Origin: Streptomyces hygroscopicus subsp. hygroscopicus
Lineage (GTDB): Bacteria; Actinomycetota; Actinomycetes; Streptomycetales; Streptomycetaceae
Assembly: GCF_030269125.1 (NCBI RefSeq)
Contig: NZ_BSSM01000001.1
Location: 868,001 to 932,000 of the forward strand
Length of the DNA stretch: 64,000 nucleotides
Direction: 5' to 3'
The notes beneath the pieces were generated by a model. That model was given only the letters and a program-made list of their open reading frames with translations. It searched no databases and was not told the DNA's origin. Positions 16,439-25,009 of this stretch are shown one piece after another. Positions within the stretch are counted from its first letter, which is position 1. Each line of letters opens with the position of its first letter. The position numbers were made by a program, and so were the translations under genes.

Positions 16439-17917
16439 ATGTCCACCAGTGGCTCACCGCCCGTGTCGGGGCGGCTCGGCACGGCACACATCCTGTTCCT
16501 CATCGTCGCCGCCGCGGCGCCGCTCTCCGCGATGGTCGGCACGGTTCCGCTCGCGTTCGCGTTCGGGGACGGGGCCGGGGTGCCGGCCGCGTTCCTGTTC
16601 GCCGGGGTGACCCTGCTGTGCTTCTCGGCCGGGTACGCGGTCAGCGCCCGGCGCACCGGGGGGTCCGGCGGTTTCTACGCCTCGGTCGCCGACGGGCTCG
16701 GACGGCCGCCGGCGGTCGCGGCCGGGTACCTGGCCCTGCTGTCGTACAACTGCGCGACCATCGGGCTGGCCGGTGCGCTCGGGTACTTCACCCAGCTGGT
16801 GCTGGCGGCCCACGGGCTGACGGTGTCGTGGGAGTGGTGCGCGGCGGTCGGGCTGGTGCTGACCGCGGTGCTCGGCTACCGGGAGATCGCGCTGAGCGCC
16901 CGGGTGCTGGCCCTGCTGATGCTGGGCGAGATCGGGGTGCTGGCGGCCCTGGACGTGGCGATCCTCGTCCGGCACGGGCTGCACGCGCTGCCCGCCGCGT
17001 CGTTCTCCCCGCACACCGCCGCCGGTCCCGGCGTCGGCGTCTCGCTGATGTTCGCGTTCGTGTCGTTCATCGGATTCGAGTCGGCGGCGCTGTACGGCAA
17101 GGAGGCCCGCGACCCGGAGCGCAGCGTGCCCCGGGCGACGTACGCGGCCGCCGCGCTGATCGCCGGGTTCTACGCGCTGACCAGCTGGCTGGCCGTGGGC
17201 GCGATCGGCCCGGACCACGTGCGGGAGGTCGCGGGCAAGCAGATGGGCGACCTGTTCTTCGGGCTCGGCGACGACTTCCTCGGTACGGCGGGCAGCACCA
17301 TGCTCCAGGTCCTGCTGTGCACCAGCCTGTTCGCGGCGACGCTGGCCCTGCACAGCGCCGCCAACCGCTACGCCCAGGTCCTCGCCCAGGACGGGCTGCT
17401 CCCCCGGACGCTGGGCGCCGAGCACACCCGGCACCGCTCGCCGCACCGGGCGAGCGTCGCGCAGAGCGTGGTGACCGCGCTGGTGCTGGCCGGGTTCGCG
17501 GTCGCCGGCCTCGACCCGTACGCCGATCTGACCACCAGCATGCTCGGCCTCGGCACGCTCGGGATCGTCACGCTCCAGGCGCTGGCCGCGCTGTCGGTGC
17601 TCGGGCTGCGGCTGCGCGCCGGGCGCGGGCACTGGTGGAAGGAGACGCTCGCCCCGCTGCTGGGCTTCGCGGGGCTCGCCACCTCCGTGTGGCTGGTGGT
17701 CGGCAACTTCGACATGCTCACCGGCTCCCCCTCCAAGGTGATCGCCGCGCTGCCCTGGCTGCTGCCGCTGGTGGCGGTGGGCGGGCTCCTCTGGGCGGCC
17801 CGGCTGCGCACGGCCCATCCGCTGCGCTACCGGCTGCTCGGCACCCGGCACACCGCCACCCCCGTCCCGGACCCCGCCCTCGCCCCGTCAGGAGACCGCC
17901 ATGCACGATCCCAATGA
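16439..17917 (+). CDS. APC-family amino-acid permease
   Basis: 492 aa, about 12 hydrophobic segments; the first carries the APC start pattern (LIVAAAAPLSAM). The start is ATG 16439 with GGAG 6 nt upstream. It overlaps the seryl-tRNA synthetase gene by 17 bp, so the two are coupled. The most economical role is uptake of serine or another amino acid for the pathway; export of an amino-acid-like product is also possible. Substrate is not visible from sequence. Confidence 0.85.
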   Translation: MSTSGSPPVSGRLGTAHILFLIVAAAAPLSAMVGTVPLAFAFGDGAGVPAAFLFAGVTLLCFSAGYAVSARRTGGSGGFYASVADGLGRPPAVAAGYLALLSYNCATIGLAGALGYFTQLVLAAHGLTVSWEWCAAVGLVLTAVLGYREIALSARVLALLMLGEIGVLAALDVAILVRHGLHALPAASFSPHTAAGPGVGVSLMFAFVSFIGFESAALYGKEARDPERSVPRATYAAAALIAGFYALTSWLAVGAIGPDHVREVAGKQMGDLFFGLGDDFLGTAGSTMLQVLLCTSLFAATLALHSAANRYAQVLAQDGLLPRTLGAEHTRHRSPHRASVAQSVVTALVLAGFAVAGLDPYADLTTSMLGLGTLGIVTLQALAALSVLGLRLRAGRGHWWKETLAPLLGFAGLATSVWLVVGNFDMLTGSPSKVIAALPWLLPLVAVGGLLWAARLRTAHPLRYRLLGTRHTATPVPDPALAPSGDRHARSQ

Positions 17918-19178
17918 GCTGATCGAGGCCGGCGAGGAGGCCGTCCGCCGCCTGGCCCGCCGCCACTACGATCTCGACCTCGACACCGTGGGCGGTGCGC
18001 TGCGCGCCCGTTCGGCGGCCAACGCCGAGGTGACCCGGCTGCGCACCGAGCTGAACCGGACGGCGAAGGCCCGCCGTTCGGGTCCGCCCGGCGAGGCCGA
18101 GAAGGAGGCCGCCCGCGCGCTGCGCGCCGAGGTGCAGCGGGCGGAGGGAGCCGCCCGCACGGCCGCGGGCGCGCTGACCGATTTGCTGCTCGGGATACCC
18201 AACCTGCCGCTGGACGGCGTCCCGGACGGCGACTCGGAGAAGGAGGCCGTGGAGGTACGGCGGGGCGGTCCCGCGCCGCGTCCGGCGGCGGGCGCCCGGC
18301 ACCACGCGGAGATCGGCGAGGCCCTCGGCATCCTCGACCCGCCGGCCGCGGCGAAGCTGTCCGGCGCCCGGTTCAGCGTGGCGCACGGCGCCGGCGCCCG
18401 CCTGGAGCGCGCCCTCGCCGACTTCTTCCTCGACCTGCACACCCGCGAGCACGGCTACACCGAGCAGTCGGTGCCGTTCCTGGTCTCCCGGGACACCATG
18501 ACCGGTACCGGGCAGCTCCCCAAGTTCGAGGAGGACCTGTTCCGCACCCAGGTCGGCGAGCGGGAGCTGTTCCTGATCCCGACCGCGGAGGTGCCGCTGA
18601 CCAACCTGGTCTCCGGGGAGGTGCTGGACGCGCGGGCCCTGCCGTACGCGTTCACCGCCCGCACCCCCTGCTTCCGCGCGGAGGCGGGGGCGTACGGCCG
18701 CGACACCCGGGGGGTGCTGCGGCTGCACCAGTTCGAGAAGGTGGAGCTGGTGCGGATCTGCGCGCCGGAACAGGCCCAGGAGCAGCTGGAGTTGATGGTC
18801 GGGCACGCGGAGGAGTGCCTGCGCAGGCTGGAACTGTCCTTCCGCACCGTGCTGCTGCCCGCGGGCGACATGGGCTTCTCGGCGCGGATGACGTACGACA
18901 TCGAGGTGTGGCTGCCCGGCGGTGACGCCTTCCGGGAGATCTCCTCGGTGTCCGACTGCGGCACCTTCCAGGCGCGCCGCGCGGACATCCGGGTCAAGCG
19001 GGCCGACGGGCGCAAGACGCCGGCCGCCACGCTGAACGGCTCGGCGCTGCCGATCGGGCGGACCGTGGCCGCGCTGCTGGAACAGGGCGTGCGGGACGAC
19101 GGTTCGGTGCTGCTGCCGAAGGCGCTGGAGCCGTACACCGGCTTCCGGCGGATCCTGCCGGGCGGCGCGACCGAGTGA
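17901..19178 (+). CDS. serS: Seryl-tRNA synthetase, cluster-encoded (VlmL type)
   Basis: 425 aa class II synthetase. The N-terminal part (about 1-110) is the long charged coiled-coil arm that in SerRS grips the long variable arm of tRNA-Ser. The catalytic domain has motif 2 (FRAEAGAYGRDTRG, about 257-270), the EISSVSDCGTFQARR segment and motif 3 (GSALPIGRTVAALLEQ). The start is ATG 17901 with AGGAG 7 nt upstream, overlapping the permease gene. SerRS does not read the anticodon; it reads the variable arm, the acceptor and G73. This is presumably a second copy that supplies seryl-tRNA to the VlmA-type transferase (23452-24459), possibly charging the tRNA-like RNA at 24636-24730. Confidence 0.93.
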   Translation: MHDPNELIEAGEEAVRRLARRHYDLDLDTVGGALRARSAANAEVTRLRTELNRTAKARRSGPPGEAEKEAARALRAEVQRAEGAARTAAGALTDLLLGIPNLPLDGVPDGDSEKEAVEVRRGGPAPRPAAGARHHAEIGEALGILDPPAAAKLSGARFSVAHGAGARLERALADFFLDLHTREHGYTEQSVPFLVSRDTMTGTGQLPKFEEDLFRTQVGERELFLIPTAEVPLTNLVSGEVLDARALPYAFTARTPCFRAEAGAYGRDTRGVLRLHQFEKVELVRICAPEQAQEQLELMVGHAEECLRRLELSFRTVLLPAGDMGFSARMTYDIEVWLPGGDAFREISSVSDCGTFQARRADIRVKRADGRKTPAATLNGSALPIGRTVAALLEQGVRDDGSVLLPKALEPYTGFRRILPGGATE

Positions 19179-19181
19179 CAC

Positions 19182-19228
19182 CACGGGAAGGGGGCGGGTG
19201 CCGGACCGGCACCCGCCCCCTTCCCGTG
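19182..19228. terminator. Perfect 23-bp bidirectional hairpin between convergent operons
   Basis: Positions 19182-19204 and 19206-19228 are exact inverted complements around a single base. The stem begins CACGGGAAGGGGG and ends CCCCCTTCCCGTG. It lies 4 bp after the seryl-tRNA synthetase stop and 8 bp before the FabI stop on the other strand, so it would end both transcripts. Confidence 0.85.
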
Positions 19229-19235
19229 TGCGCGC

Positions 19236-20003
19236 TCAGGCGCCCGTCATGTGCACCCCGCCGTCCACGTGGACGATCTCGCCGGTGGTGCGCGGGAAGA
19301 AGTCCGACAGCAGGGCGACCACCCCGCGCGCGGCCGGGTCCGGGTCGGTGAGGTCCCAGCCGGCCGGGGCCCGGCGGGTGGTCCAGACGTCGGCCAGCTC
19401 GCCGAAGCCGGGGATGGACTTGGCGGCCATGGAGCGCAGCGGGCCCGCCGCGACCAGGTTGCAGCGGATGCCGAACTCGCCGAGGTCACGGGCGAGATAG
19501 CGGCTCGTGGACTCCAGGGCCGCCTTGGCGACGCCCATCCAGTCGTAGTGCGGCCAGGCCACGGCCGCGTCGAAGGTGAGCCCGACGACCGAGCCGCCGC
19601 GCCGCTTCAGCAGCGGCAGGCAGGCGGTGGTCAGGGACTTGAGGGAGTACGCCGAGACGTGTACGGCCGTCGAGACGTCGTCCCAGGTGCCGTCGAGGAA
19701 GGAGAAGGCGCCCCGGGGGCCGTAGGCGATGGAGTGCACGACCCCGTCGAGTCCGTCGGTGTGCGCGCCGAGCCGCTCGGCCAGGGTGTCGAGGTGGGTC
19801 GGGTCGGTGACGTCCAGCTCGACGACGGGAGCGGGCTTCGGCAGCTTCGCCGCGAACCGTTCGATGAGGGACAGCCGGCCGAAGCCGGTGAGCAGGACCT
19901 CGGCGCCCTCCTCCTGGGCGATCCGGGCCACGTGGAAGGCGATGGAGGCGTCGGTGACCACGCCGGTCACGAGGACGCGCTTGCCCGCGAGGATGCCGCT
20001 CAT
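19236..20003 (-). CDS. fabI: Enoyl-ACP reductase (FabI/InhA-like)
   Basis: 255 aa short-chain dehydrogenase fold. The FabI signature Tyr-x6-Lys is present (YDWMGVAK) after the GLTFDAAVAWPH segment; the N-terminus has the divergent nucleotide motif ITGVVTDASIAF-like pattern (VTGVVTDASIAFHVA). The start is ATG 20001-20003, overlapping the ferredoxin stop. It would fully saturate the chain built by the cluster KAS III, ACP and KAS II. If the compound synthesised inhibits fatty-acid synthesis it could instead be a resistant copy, but nothing in sequence suggests that. Confidence 0.9.
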   Translation of the reverse strand: MSGILAGKRVLVTGVVTDASIAFHVARIAQEEGAEVLLTGFGRLSLIERFAAKLPKPAPVVELDVTDPTHLDTLAERLGAHTDGLDGVVHSIAYGPRGAFSFLDGTWDDVSTAVHVSAYSLKSLTTACLPLLKRRGGSVVGLTFDAAVAWPHYDWMGVAKAALESTSRYLARDLGEFGIRCNLVAAGPLRSMAAKSIPGFGELADVWTTRRAPAGWDLTDPDPAARGVVALLSDFFPRTTGEIVHVDGGVHMTGA

Positions 20004-20329
20004 GCCGCCGACACCCCCTTGGGCAGGGCGTCCACCAGCGGGGAGTCGTGGTCCTGGGGACCGAGCGCGCTGCCGCCGCCGGGCGAGCCGAGGGTGGCGA
20101 AGAACTCGGCGTTGGAGGCCGCGTGGTCGTCGCCCCACTCCTCGGGCAGGTCGTCCGCGAAGTAGATGGCGTCCACCGGGCACACCGGCTCGCAGGCGCC
20201 GCAGTCCACGCATTCCTCCGGGTGGATGTACAGGGCGCGGCGCCCCTCGTAGATGCAGTCCACGGGGCATTCGTCGACGCAGGAGCGGTCCTTTATGTCG
20301 ACGCAGGGCAGTCCTATGACGTATGCCAT
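20000..20329 (-). CDS. 7Fe-type ferredoxin (3Fe-4S/4Fe-4S, FdxA-like)
   Basis: 109 aa. The Cys pattern C9, C17, C21, C25 and C40-x2-C43-x2-C46-x3-C50 fits the bacterial seven-iron ferredoxins. A GTG at 20341 is in frame, but it overlaps the GGAG that serves ATG 20329, so ATG 20329 is chosen. The stop overlaps the FabI start (ATGA). It lies downstream of the exporter gene. It could feed electrons to the diiron azoxy synthase or the desaturase; the reductase partner is not encoded here. Confidence 0.9.
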   Translation of the reverse strand: MAYVIGLPCVDIKDRSCVDECPVDCIYEGRRALYIHPEECVDCGACEPVCPVDAIYFADDLPEEWGDDHAASNAEFFATLGSPGGGSALGPQDHDSPLVDALPKGVSAA

Positions 20330-20357
20330 GTTCAACTCCACTGGTGATAGGGGTTGT

Positions 20358-21725
20358 TCACTTCAGGGCCACACCGGTGGTGCGCTCGCCGAGGGACAGC
20401 ACGGTGACGGCCAGGACGGCCATGGCGGCGGCGATGACGGCGAACAGCGCACCGGGGCCGTGCGCGTCGAGGACCGGCAGCAGCACGAACGGCAGGGCGC
20501 CCGCGCTGAGTTTGGACAGGGAGTACGCGGCACCGGAGGCGGTGGCCCGGATCTCGGTCGGGTACTGCTCGGAGAGATACACGTGCGAGACGCTGGAGAA
20601 GACGTTGCTGAACAGGGTGTACGCGAAGCCGCACAGCACGATGAGTTCCGCCGACCCGGCGTAGGCGAAGCCGAGTCCCGCGGCCACCATCGCGGCGGCC
20701 GAGAGGGCGACGAGGGTACGGCGCTCCATGCGGTCCACGACCGGCAGGGCGAGCGCGGAGCCCACCGGGTAGCCGAGGAAGGAGAGCGCGGTGAAGCCGA
20801 GCCCGGCGACGAGGCCGTAGCCCTTGGCGGCGACGATCTGCGGGGCGAGGGTGCCGAAGCCGTAGTAGCCGACGACCGACAGGACGCAGAACACCCACAG
20901 CACGAGGGTGCGGCGCAGCAGGCCGGGCCGGAAGATGTCGCGCAGCCGGGTGTCCCGCTCCGGGGCCTCGGACGGCGCGGCGGGCGGGGCCAGGGTCAGT
21001 CCGCGACCGGCCGCCTCTGCCTCCAGGCGGGCCACCAGGCGGTCCGCCTCCTCGGTGCGGCCGGTCGCGGCGAGCCAGCGCGGGGACTCGATCAGCTGCC
21101 GGCGCAGCACCCACACGGCGGCGGAGCCGAGGGCGCCGAGCACGAACAGCCAGCGCCAGCCGGCCACCCCGAGCGGGGTCAGCGGCACCAGCCACAGGGC
21201 GGCGAAGCCGACGGCGGGCACCCCGCAGAAGGCGAGGGTGTAGGCCCAGGCGATGAACCGGCCGCGTTTGGCGGCGGGCAGCACGTCGGCCAGGTAGCAG
21301 TCGGAAAGGGCCTGCTCGGCGCCGATGCCGAGCCCGGCGAGGAAGCGGGTCGCGATCAGCCAGGCGGCGTTGGGCGCGAAGGCGCCGAGCAGTGAACAGG
21401 CCGAGTAGATGGCCAGGTTGATCAGGAAGGCCCGACGCCGGCCGAACCGGTCCGCGATCCGGCCGAGCGTCAGGGATCCGATGAACTGGCCCACGAACGC
21501 GGAGGCCAGGACGAGTTTGAGCGAGGTCGTGCCGAAGCCGAAGTCGCTCTGCAGCACCTTGCCGATGGTGCCGGAGAGGTTGTTCTCGAAGGTGTCGAAG
21601 AACAGGCCGACGCCGATGACCGCGGTGAGTCTTCGGTGCAGGGGAGTGATCGGCATGCGGTCCAGGCGCGCGCCGATCGGGGCGGGAGCGGTGAGACCGC
21701 CGGCCGCGGCGGTGGTCTGGGACAT
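20358..21725 (-). CDS. Major facilitator superfamily transporter (probable product exporter)
   Basis: 455 aa, 12 predicted membrane segments. Conserved MFS loop motif GRIADRFGRRRAF follows segment 2, and the fold resembles the sugar-porter/SV2-like subgroup. The start is ATG 21725 with AGGAG 8 nt upstream. It lies between the desaturase and ferredoxin genes on the same strand. The valanimycin cluster includes an MFS self-resistance gene (VlmF), so export of the azoxy product is a reasonable role. Confidence 0.82.
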   Translation of the reverse strand: MSQTTAAAGGLTAPAPIGARLDRMPITPLHRRLTAVIGVGLFFDTFENNLSGTIGKVLQSDFGFGTTSLKLVLASAFVGQFIGSLTLGRIADRFGRRRAFLINLAIYSACSLLGAFAPNAAWLIATRFLAGLGIGAEQALSDCYLADVLPAAKRGRFIAWAYTLAFCGVPAVGFAALWLVPLTPLGVAGWRWLFVLGALGSAAVWVLRRQLIESPRWLAATGRTEEADRLVARLEAEAAGRGLTLAPPAAPSEAPERDTRLRDIFRPGLLRRTLVLWVFCVLSVVGYYGFGTLAPQIVAAKGYGLVAGLGFTALSFLGYPVGSALALPVVDRMERRTLVALSAAAMVAAGLGFAYAGSAELIVLCGFAYTLFSNVFSSVSHVYLSEQYPTEIRATASGAAYSLSKLSAGALPFVLLPVLDAHGPGALFAVIAAAMAVLAVTVLSLGERTTGVALK

Positions 21726-21870
21726 GGGGCTGGCTCCTTGGAAGCTGTCGTCGCAAGCTTTCGCTGTGCTTCTGGGGAAGGAACCGCCCGGGTCACCGGC
21801 GGACCCGGGCGTGCGGCCCGGGGGCCAGGTGTGGGGGTGGGTGAGGGATGGTCGAGGGGATTCGGGAGGA

Positions 21871-22971
21871 TCAGGCCGCTTCCATGGCCCGGCGGCGGAT
21901 CTGCTCCTCGACGTCACCGCGCCGCACCGGCGCGCTGACCTCGTGGAGATAGGAGGCGACCTCGCGGTACGAGGCCCAGAAGCCGACCTCGTGGTACGGC
22001 ACGCCGCGTTCGGCGCAGTACTCCATGGTGAGTTCGCGGGCGCGCGGCAGGCTCTTCTGCGGCATGGCCGGGAACAGATGGTGTTCGACCTGGTAGTTGA
22101 GACCGCCGTACAGGAAGTCGGTCAGCAGGCTGGGGCGGATGTTGCGGGAGGTGAGGACCTGGCGCTCCAGCCAGTCCAGGGTCTCCTCCTCGCCGTCGCG
22201 GACCTGCATGCCCTTGTGGTTCGGGGCGAAGATCATGCCGAAGTACACGCCCAGGGAGGCGTGCTGGACGACGATGAAGGCGACCGCGAGCGCCGGGGAC
22301 AGGACGGTGAAGACGCAGGTGAGGTAGACGGCGGCGCGCAGCAGGATGAGGAAGGTCTCCAGCACGGGCCGCTTGGTCTTGCCGGTGACGATGGACTTGA
22401 CCGCGGTCTTCAGCATCTTGAAGCCCTCGAGCACCAGCAGCACGAAGAACAGCACGCTCTGGTAGCGCACCACGAGCTTCTGGGTGCCCTTGCGGGTCGG
22501 GTACTGCTTGATGTCGAAGATGGCGGTGCGCCGGCCGATGTCCGGGTCCATGTCGAGGTGGTTGGGGTTGCTGTGGTGCCGGTTGTGGTGGTTGACCCAC
22601 CAGCCGTAGCTGACCCCGTTGACCAGGTTGGCGTGCACGTACCCGACCGCGGAGGCGGCCTTCTTGCTGCGGAACATGGCCTTGTGTCCGGCGTCGTGCC
22701 ACATGAACGCCGACTGGCCGCCGCACAGCCCCATCCACACGGCGGTGGCCAACTGCCACCAGGTGTCGCCCAGTTCGAAGAAGGCGACGAACCCGACGGC
22801 CAGCAGGGCGGTGTTGAGGGCGAGCTTGCCCACGTAGTAGCGCGGGTCCAGGTCGAGGAGACCCTCGGCCTTGACCCGTTTGAGCAGTTCGGCGAACGTG
22901 GCCGAGGCACCGGTGCGTTCGCCGCCCGGCGCGGCCGCGGCCACGGCTTCCTGTATGTGCGGACGCTGCAT
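21871..22971 (-). CDS. Membrane fatty-acid/acyl desaturase, three His boxes
   Basis: 366 aa integral membrane diiron desaturase with His boxes HDAGH (92-96), HHNRHH (128-133) and QVEHH (294-298). The Gln in the third box is typical of front-end and linoleoyl-CoA-type desaturases. The start is ATG 22971 with AAGGAG at 9 nt. It heads a minus-strand unit: desaturase, MFS, ferredoxin, FabI. Elaiomycin and maniwamycin carry a 1-alkenyl azoxy group, so this enzyme may introduce a double bond in the chain next to nitrogen or in the acyl precursor; that substrate is inference. Confidence 0.85.
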   Translation of the reverse strand: MQRPHIQEAVAAAAPGGERTGASATFAELLKRVKAEGLLDLDPRYYVGKLALNTALLAVGFVAFFELGDTWWQLATAVWMGLCGGQSAFMWHDAGHKAMFRSKKAASAVGYVHANLVNGVSYGWWVNHHNRHHSNPNHLDMDPDIGRRTAIFDIKQYPTRKGTQKLVVRYQSVLFFVLLVLEGFKMLKTAVKSIVTGKTKRPVLETFLILLRAAVYLTCVFTVLSPALAVAFIVVQHASLGVYFGMIFAPNHKGMQVRDGEEETLDWLERQVLTSRNIRPSLLTDFLYGGLNYQVEHHLFPAMPQKSLPRARELTMEYCAERGVPYHEVGFWASYREVASYLHEVSAPVRRGDVEEQIRRRAMEAA

Positions 22972-23189
22972 GCGTTGCTCTCCTTGGGAGAATGTGCCCG
23001 ATTGCGGGCGGCGGCGCCGCTGCCCCGCGGACCTGCGGACCTGCGGGCGCCGCGAGTCGACTTCAGCTCCCGCGTGGGGTCACCGCCGCGGGCTGTGGCC
23101 CGCCCGGCGGACCCGGGCGACGGGAGCACAGTGCGGTACTCCCGGACCCGGACCACCGGGCGAACGTACGTCCAGCGTTCCGTGCGCCA

Positions 23190-23218
23190 CTGATGTGGCA
23201 CTGATACCGGTCTGATCG
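23190..23218 (+). promoter_or_regulatory. Three phased CTGAT heptamers, candidate SARP operator
   Basis: CTGATGT (23190-23196), CTGATAC (23201-23207) and CTGATCG (23212-23218), each 11 bp apart. The phasing matches the other arrays in the cluster. It lies 219 bp upstream of the desaturase start, but the motif reads on the plus strand, opposite to that gene, unlike the other arrays. No plus-strand gene follows, so its target is not settled. Confidence 0.5.
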
Positions 23219-23269
23219 GGCCAGGCCCGGCCCGCCGGCCGGCACCCGGGCGGCGGGCGGCGCGGCCGC

Positions 23270-23419
23270 TCAGGCGGCCGCCTCGGCGCGCAGCCGCTCG
23301 TCCAGGGCGCGTACGGCGGCGTCGGCGGCGTCGGCGACCTGCGCGTCGTCGGGGGCGCCGATGACCGCCATCAGCTGCTCGACCACGGCGTGCGAGAGTT
23401 CCTCGGTGGACTGGCTCAT
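23270..23419 (-). CDS. Small 49-aa acidic helical protein of unknown function
   Basis: 49 aa, starting MSQSTEELSHAVVEQ. It is rich in Ala, Glu and Asp and is predicted to form two helices. The start is ATG 23417-23419, with GGAG 8 nt upstream. It is 32 bp downstream of the seryl transferase gene on the same strand and is clearly a gene by its codon use and ribosome-binding site. A pathway role such as a small scaffold or an unannotated cluster peptide is possible, but nothing more can be read from the sequence. Confidence 0.65.
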   Translation of the reverse strand: MSQSTEELSHAVVEQLMAVIGAPDDAQVADAADAAVRALDERLRAEAAA

Positions 23420-23451
23420 GTCCTGGTCTCCTGTCGTGTGGGTGGGTTGCG

Positions 23452-24459
23452 TCAGAACGCCTTGCAGGCGCGGAAGACGTGCGCGAAGCCGGGGAGCGAG
23501 GCCTGCGGCCCGTCGAAGGCGACGTACTCGGGGATGAGCAGGTCGGGGGCCCACTTCTGCTTGTACGACAGCTGGGTCTGCGCCGGGTACAGCGCGGCGC
23601 CCTCGGCCCACAGGGCGTGCATCAGCCACTGGAACCCCGGGCTGTGGCCGTCGAGTTCGTGCGCGGCGTCGAGCCCGGTGAACGGCGTGAATCCGAAGTG
23701 CAGCCACTCGACGCCCTCGGCGCGGAAGACCTCGATGGCGTGCGCGTTGATGGCCTCCATCAGCCCCGGGGAGCCCTCCGGGACGCGCCTGCTGAGGTCG
23801 TGCATCCAGCCCGCTCGGCTGCCGTAGACCGGCGAGTAGGAGATGTAGGCGACCGGCTCGCCGTCGATGGTGCCGCTGAACAGCCGGCGCTGCGCCTGGG
23901 CCGGACCGCCGATCTGGCCGACCAGGAACTCCAGTTGGTGCGCACCGCCCTTGGAGCCGAGCCACGCCTTGTCGATCACGGCGATGGCGTCGGCGACGTC
24001 GGCCGCGTCGACCTCCTGGATCTGCAGTCCGTTGCGCAGCGCGCGGGAGATCTTGTTGCGCAGCTGCATGAACTTGGTGCCGCGCAGCGTGAAGTCCGCC
24101 AGGCTGACCGCCCAGGAGGCGCCGATCTGGTTGACGACGCAGCCGCGTGCCGCGTACCGCTCGGCGTCAGCGCGCTGGAGCTGCACGCCGACCAGGCCAA
24201 GGCCCTCGTCCCGGACGTGACTCCGGAAGGCGTCCAGCAGCGTGTCGTAGTCCTCCTCGGCGGCGAAGGGGCCGCCGAACTGGACCGCCCAGCGGCCGGT
24301 GCGGCGGTAGACGACGACACCGTCCGCGCCCGGGACGGTGAAGACACTGTTTCCGCTGTTGAGCGCGAGGAAGGAACTCGGGTTCTCGCTCGTGGTGTGG
24401 GCGCGTATCGCATCGAGAATCCGACTGTCGGTGCCGGTCTCGGTGGTGATAGCGGTCAT
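23452..24459 (-). CDS. Seryl-tRNA-dependent transferase (VlmA type, GNAT/LPG-synthase-like fold)
   Basis: 335 aa. The start is ATG 24459 with AAGGGG 8 nt upstream; an in-frame TTG at 24492 lacks a good site. The fold matches the DUF2156/aminoacyl-tRNA transferase family related to lysyl-phosphatidylglycerol synthases, with the RNKISRALRNG helix and the HFGFTPF segment. VlmA of the valanimycin pathway moves serine from seryl-tRNA to isobutylhydroxylamine. Here a SerRS gene (17901-19178) and a tRNA-Ser-like gene (24636-24730) are in the same cluster, and a phased SARP operator lies 92-120 bp upstream of this start. Predicted reaction: alkylhydroxylamine plus seryl-tRNA gives O-seryl-alkylhydroxylamine. 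Confidence 0.82.
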   Translation of the reverse strand: MTAITTETGTDSRILDAIRAHTTSENPSSFLALNSGNSVFTVPGADGVVVYRRTGRWAVQFGGPFAAEEDYDTLLDAFRSHVRDEGLGLVGVQLQRADAERYAARGCVVNQIGASWAVSLADFTLRGTKFMQLRNKISRALRNGLQIQEVDAADVADAIAVIDKAWLGSKGGAHQLEFLVGQIGGPAQAQRRLFSGTIDGEPVAYISYSPVYGSRAGWMHDLSRRVPEGSPGLMEAINAHAIEVFRAEGVEWLHFGFTPFTGLDAAHELDGHSPGFQWLMHALWAEGAALYPAQTQLSYKQKWAPDLLIPEYVAFDGPQASLPGFAHVFRACKAF

Positions 24460-24550
24460 TCCCGTACCCCTTTCGGGAGCGTTTTCCGTCAAAGGGAGTA
24501 CAGCACCGTGACGTCGCTCCGGAAAAGAGCAGTTGGGTATTCATTTACCC

Positions 24551-24579
24551 GTGTCAGAAGCGTGTCAGCATTCCGTCAG
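24551..24579 (-). promoter_or_regulatory. Three phased CTGAC heptamers, SARP operator upstream of the seryl transferase
   Basis: On the minus strand, CTGACGG (24579-24573), CTGACAC (24568-24562) and CTGACAC (24557-24551), each separated by 4 bp, giving 11-bp periodicity. About 10 bp further on the minus strand is GAATAC, a possible -10. The layout matches SARP-activated promoters. The array also sits 56 bp upstream of the tRNA-like gene on the other strand, so it could govern both. Confidence 0.75.
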
Positions 24580-24635
24580 CCCGCACTGCCAATGTGGTTG
24601 ACGTGAACGGCGCCGAAAACGGTGACCGGACACGG

Positions 24636-24730
<95 letters not shown>

Positions 24731-24755
24731 CGGCCGGAATCATGACCGGACGCAC

Positions 24756-24778
24756 TTCCCGCCCCGGGCGGACGGGAA
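24756..24778 (+). terminator. Hairpin downstream of the tRNA-like gene
   Basis: TTCCCG (24756-24761) pairs with CGGGAA (24773-24778), with a further two G-C pairs inside and one bulged base. It begins 26 bp after the encoded CCA. It may end the tRNA-like transcript. No T tract follows. Confidence 0.35.
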
Positions 24779-25009
24779 TCGCAGACATCCGTCCGTGAAT
24801 TCGGCTCCACCCAGCCGGTACTTGCCATGAGGCGTTCGAGCACCGGCACCGCCCAGGAACCGCCGGCCGCCCCCCGTCCCGGCGGAGCAGTTGCCCCGGC
24901 GGGCCGGTCGAGGCCCGCCGGGGCACGGCGCGTTCACCCGTTCTTTCTTTCACGGCAGCACCACTCCGAAAACCACCGTCGGCGAGGAATTGTCATCGAG
25001 GGGAAAGAC

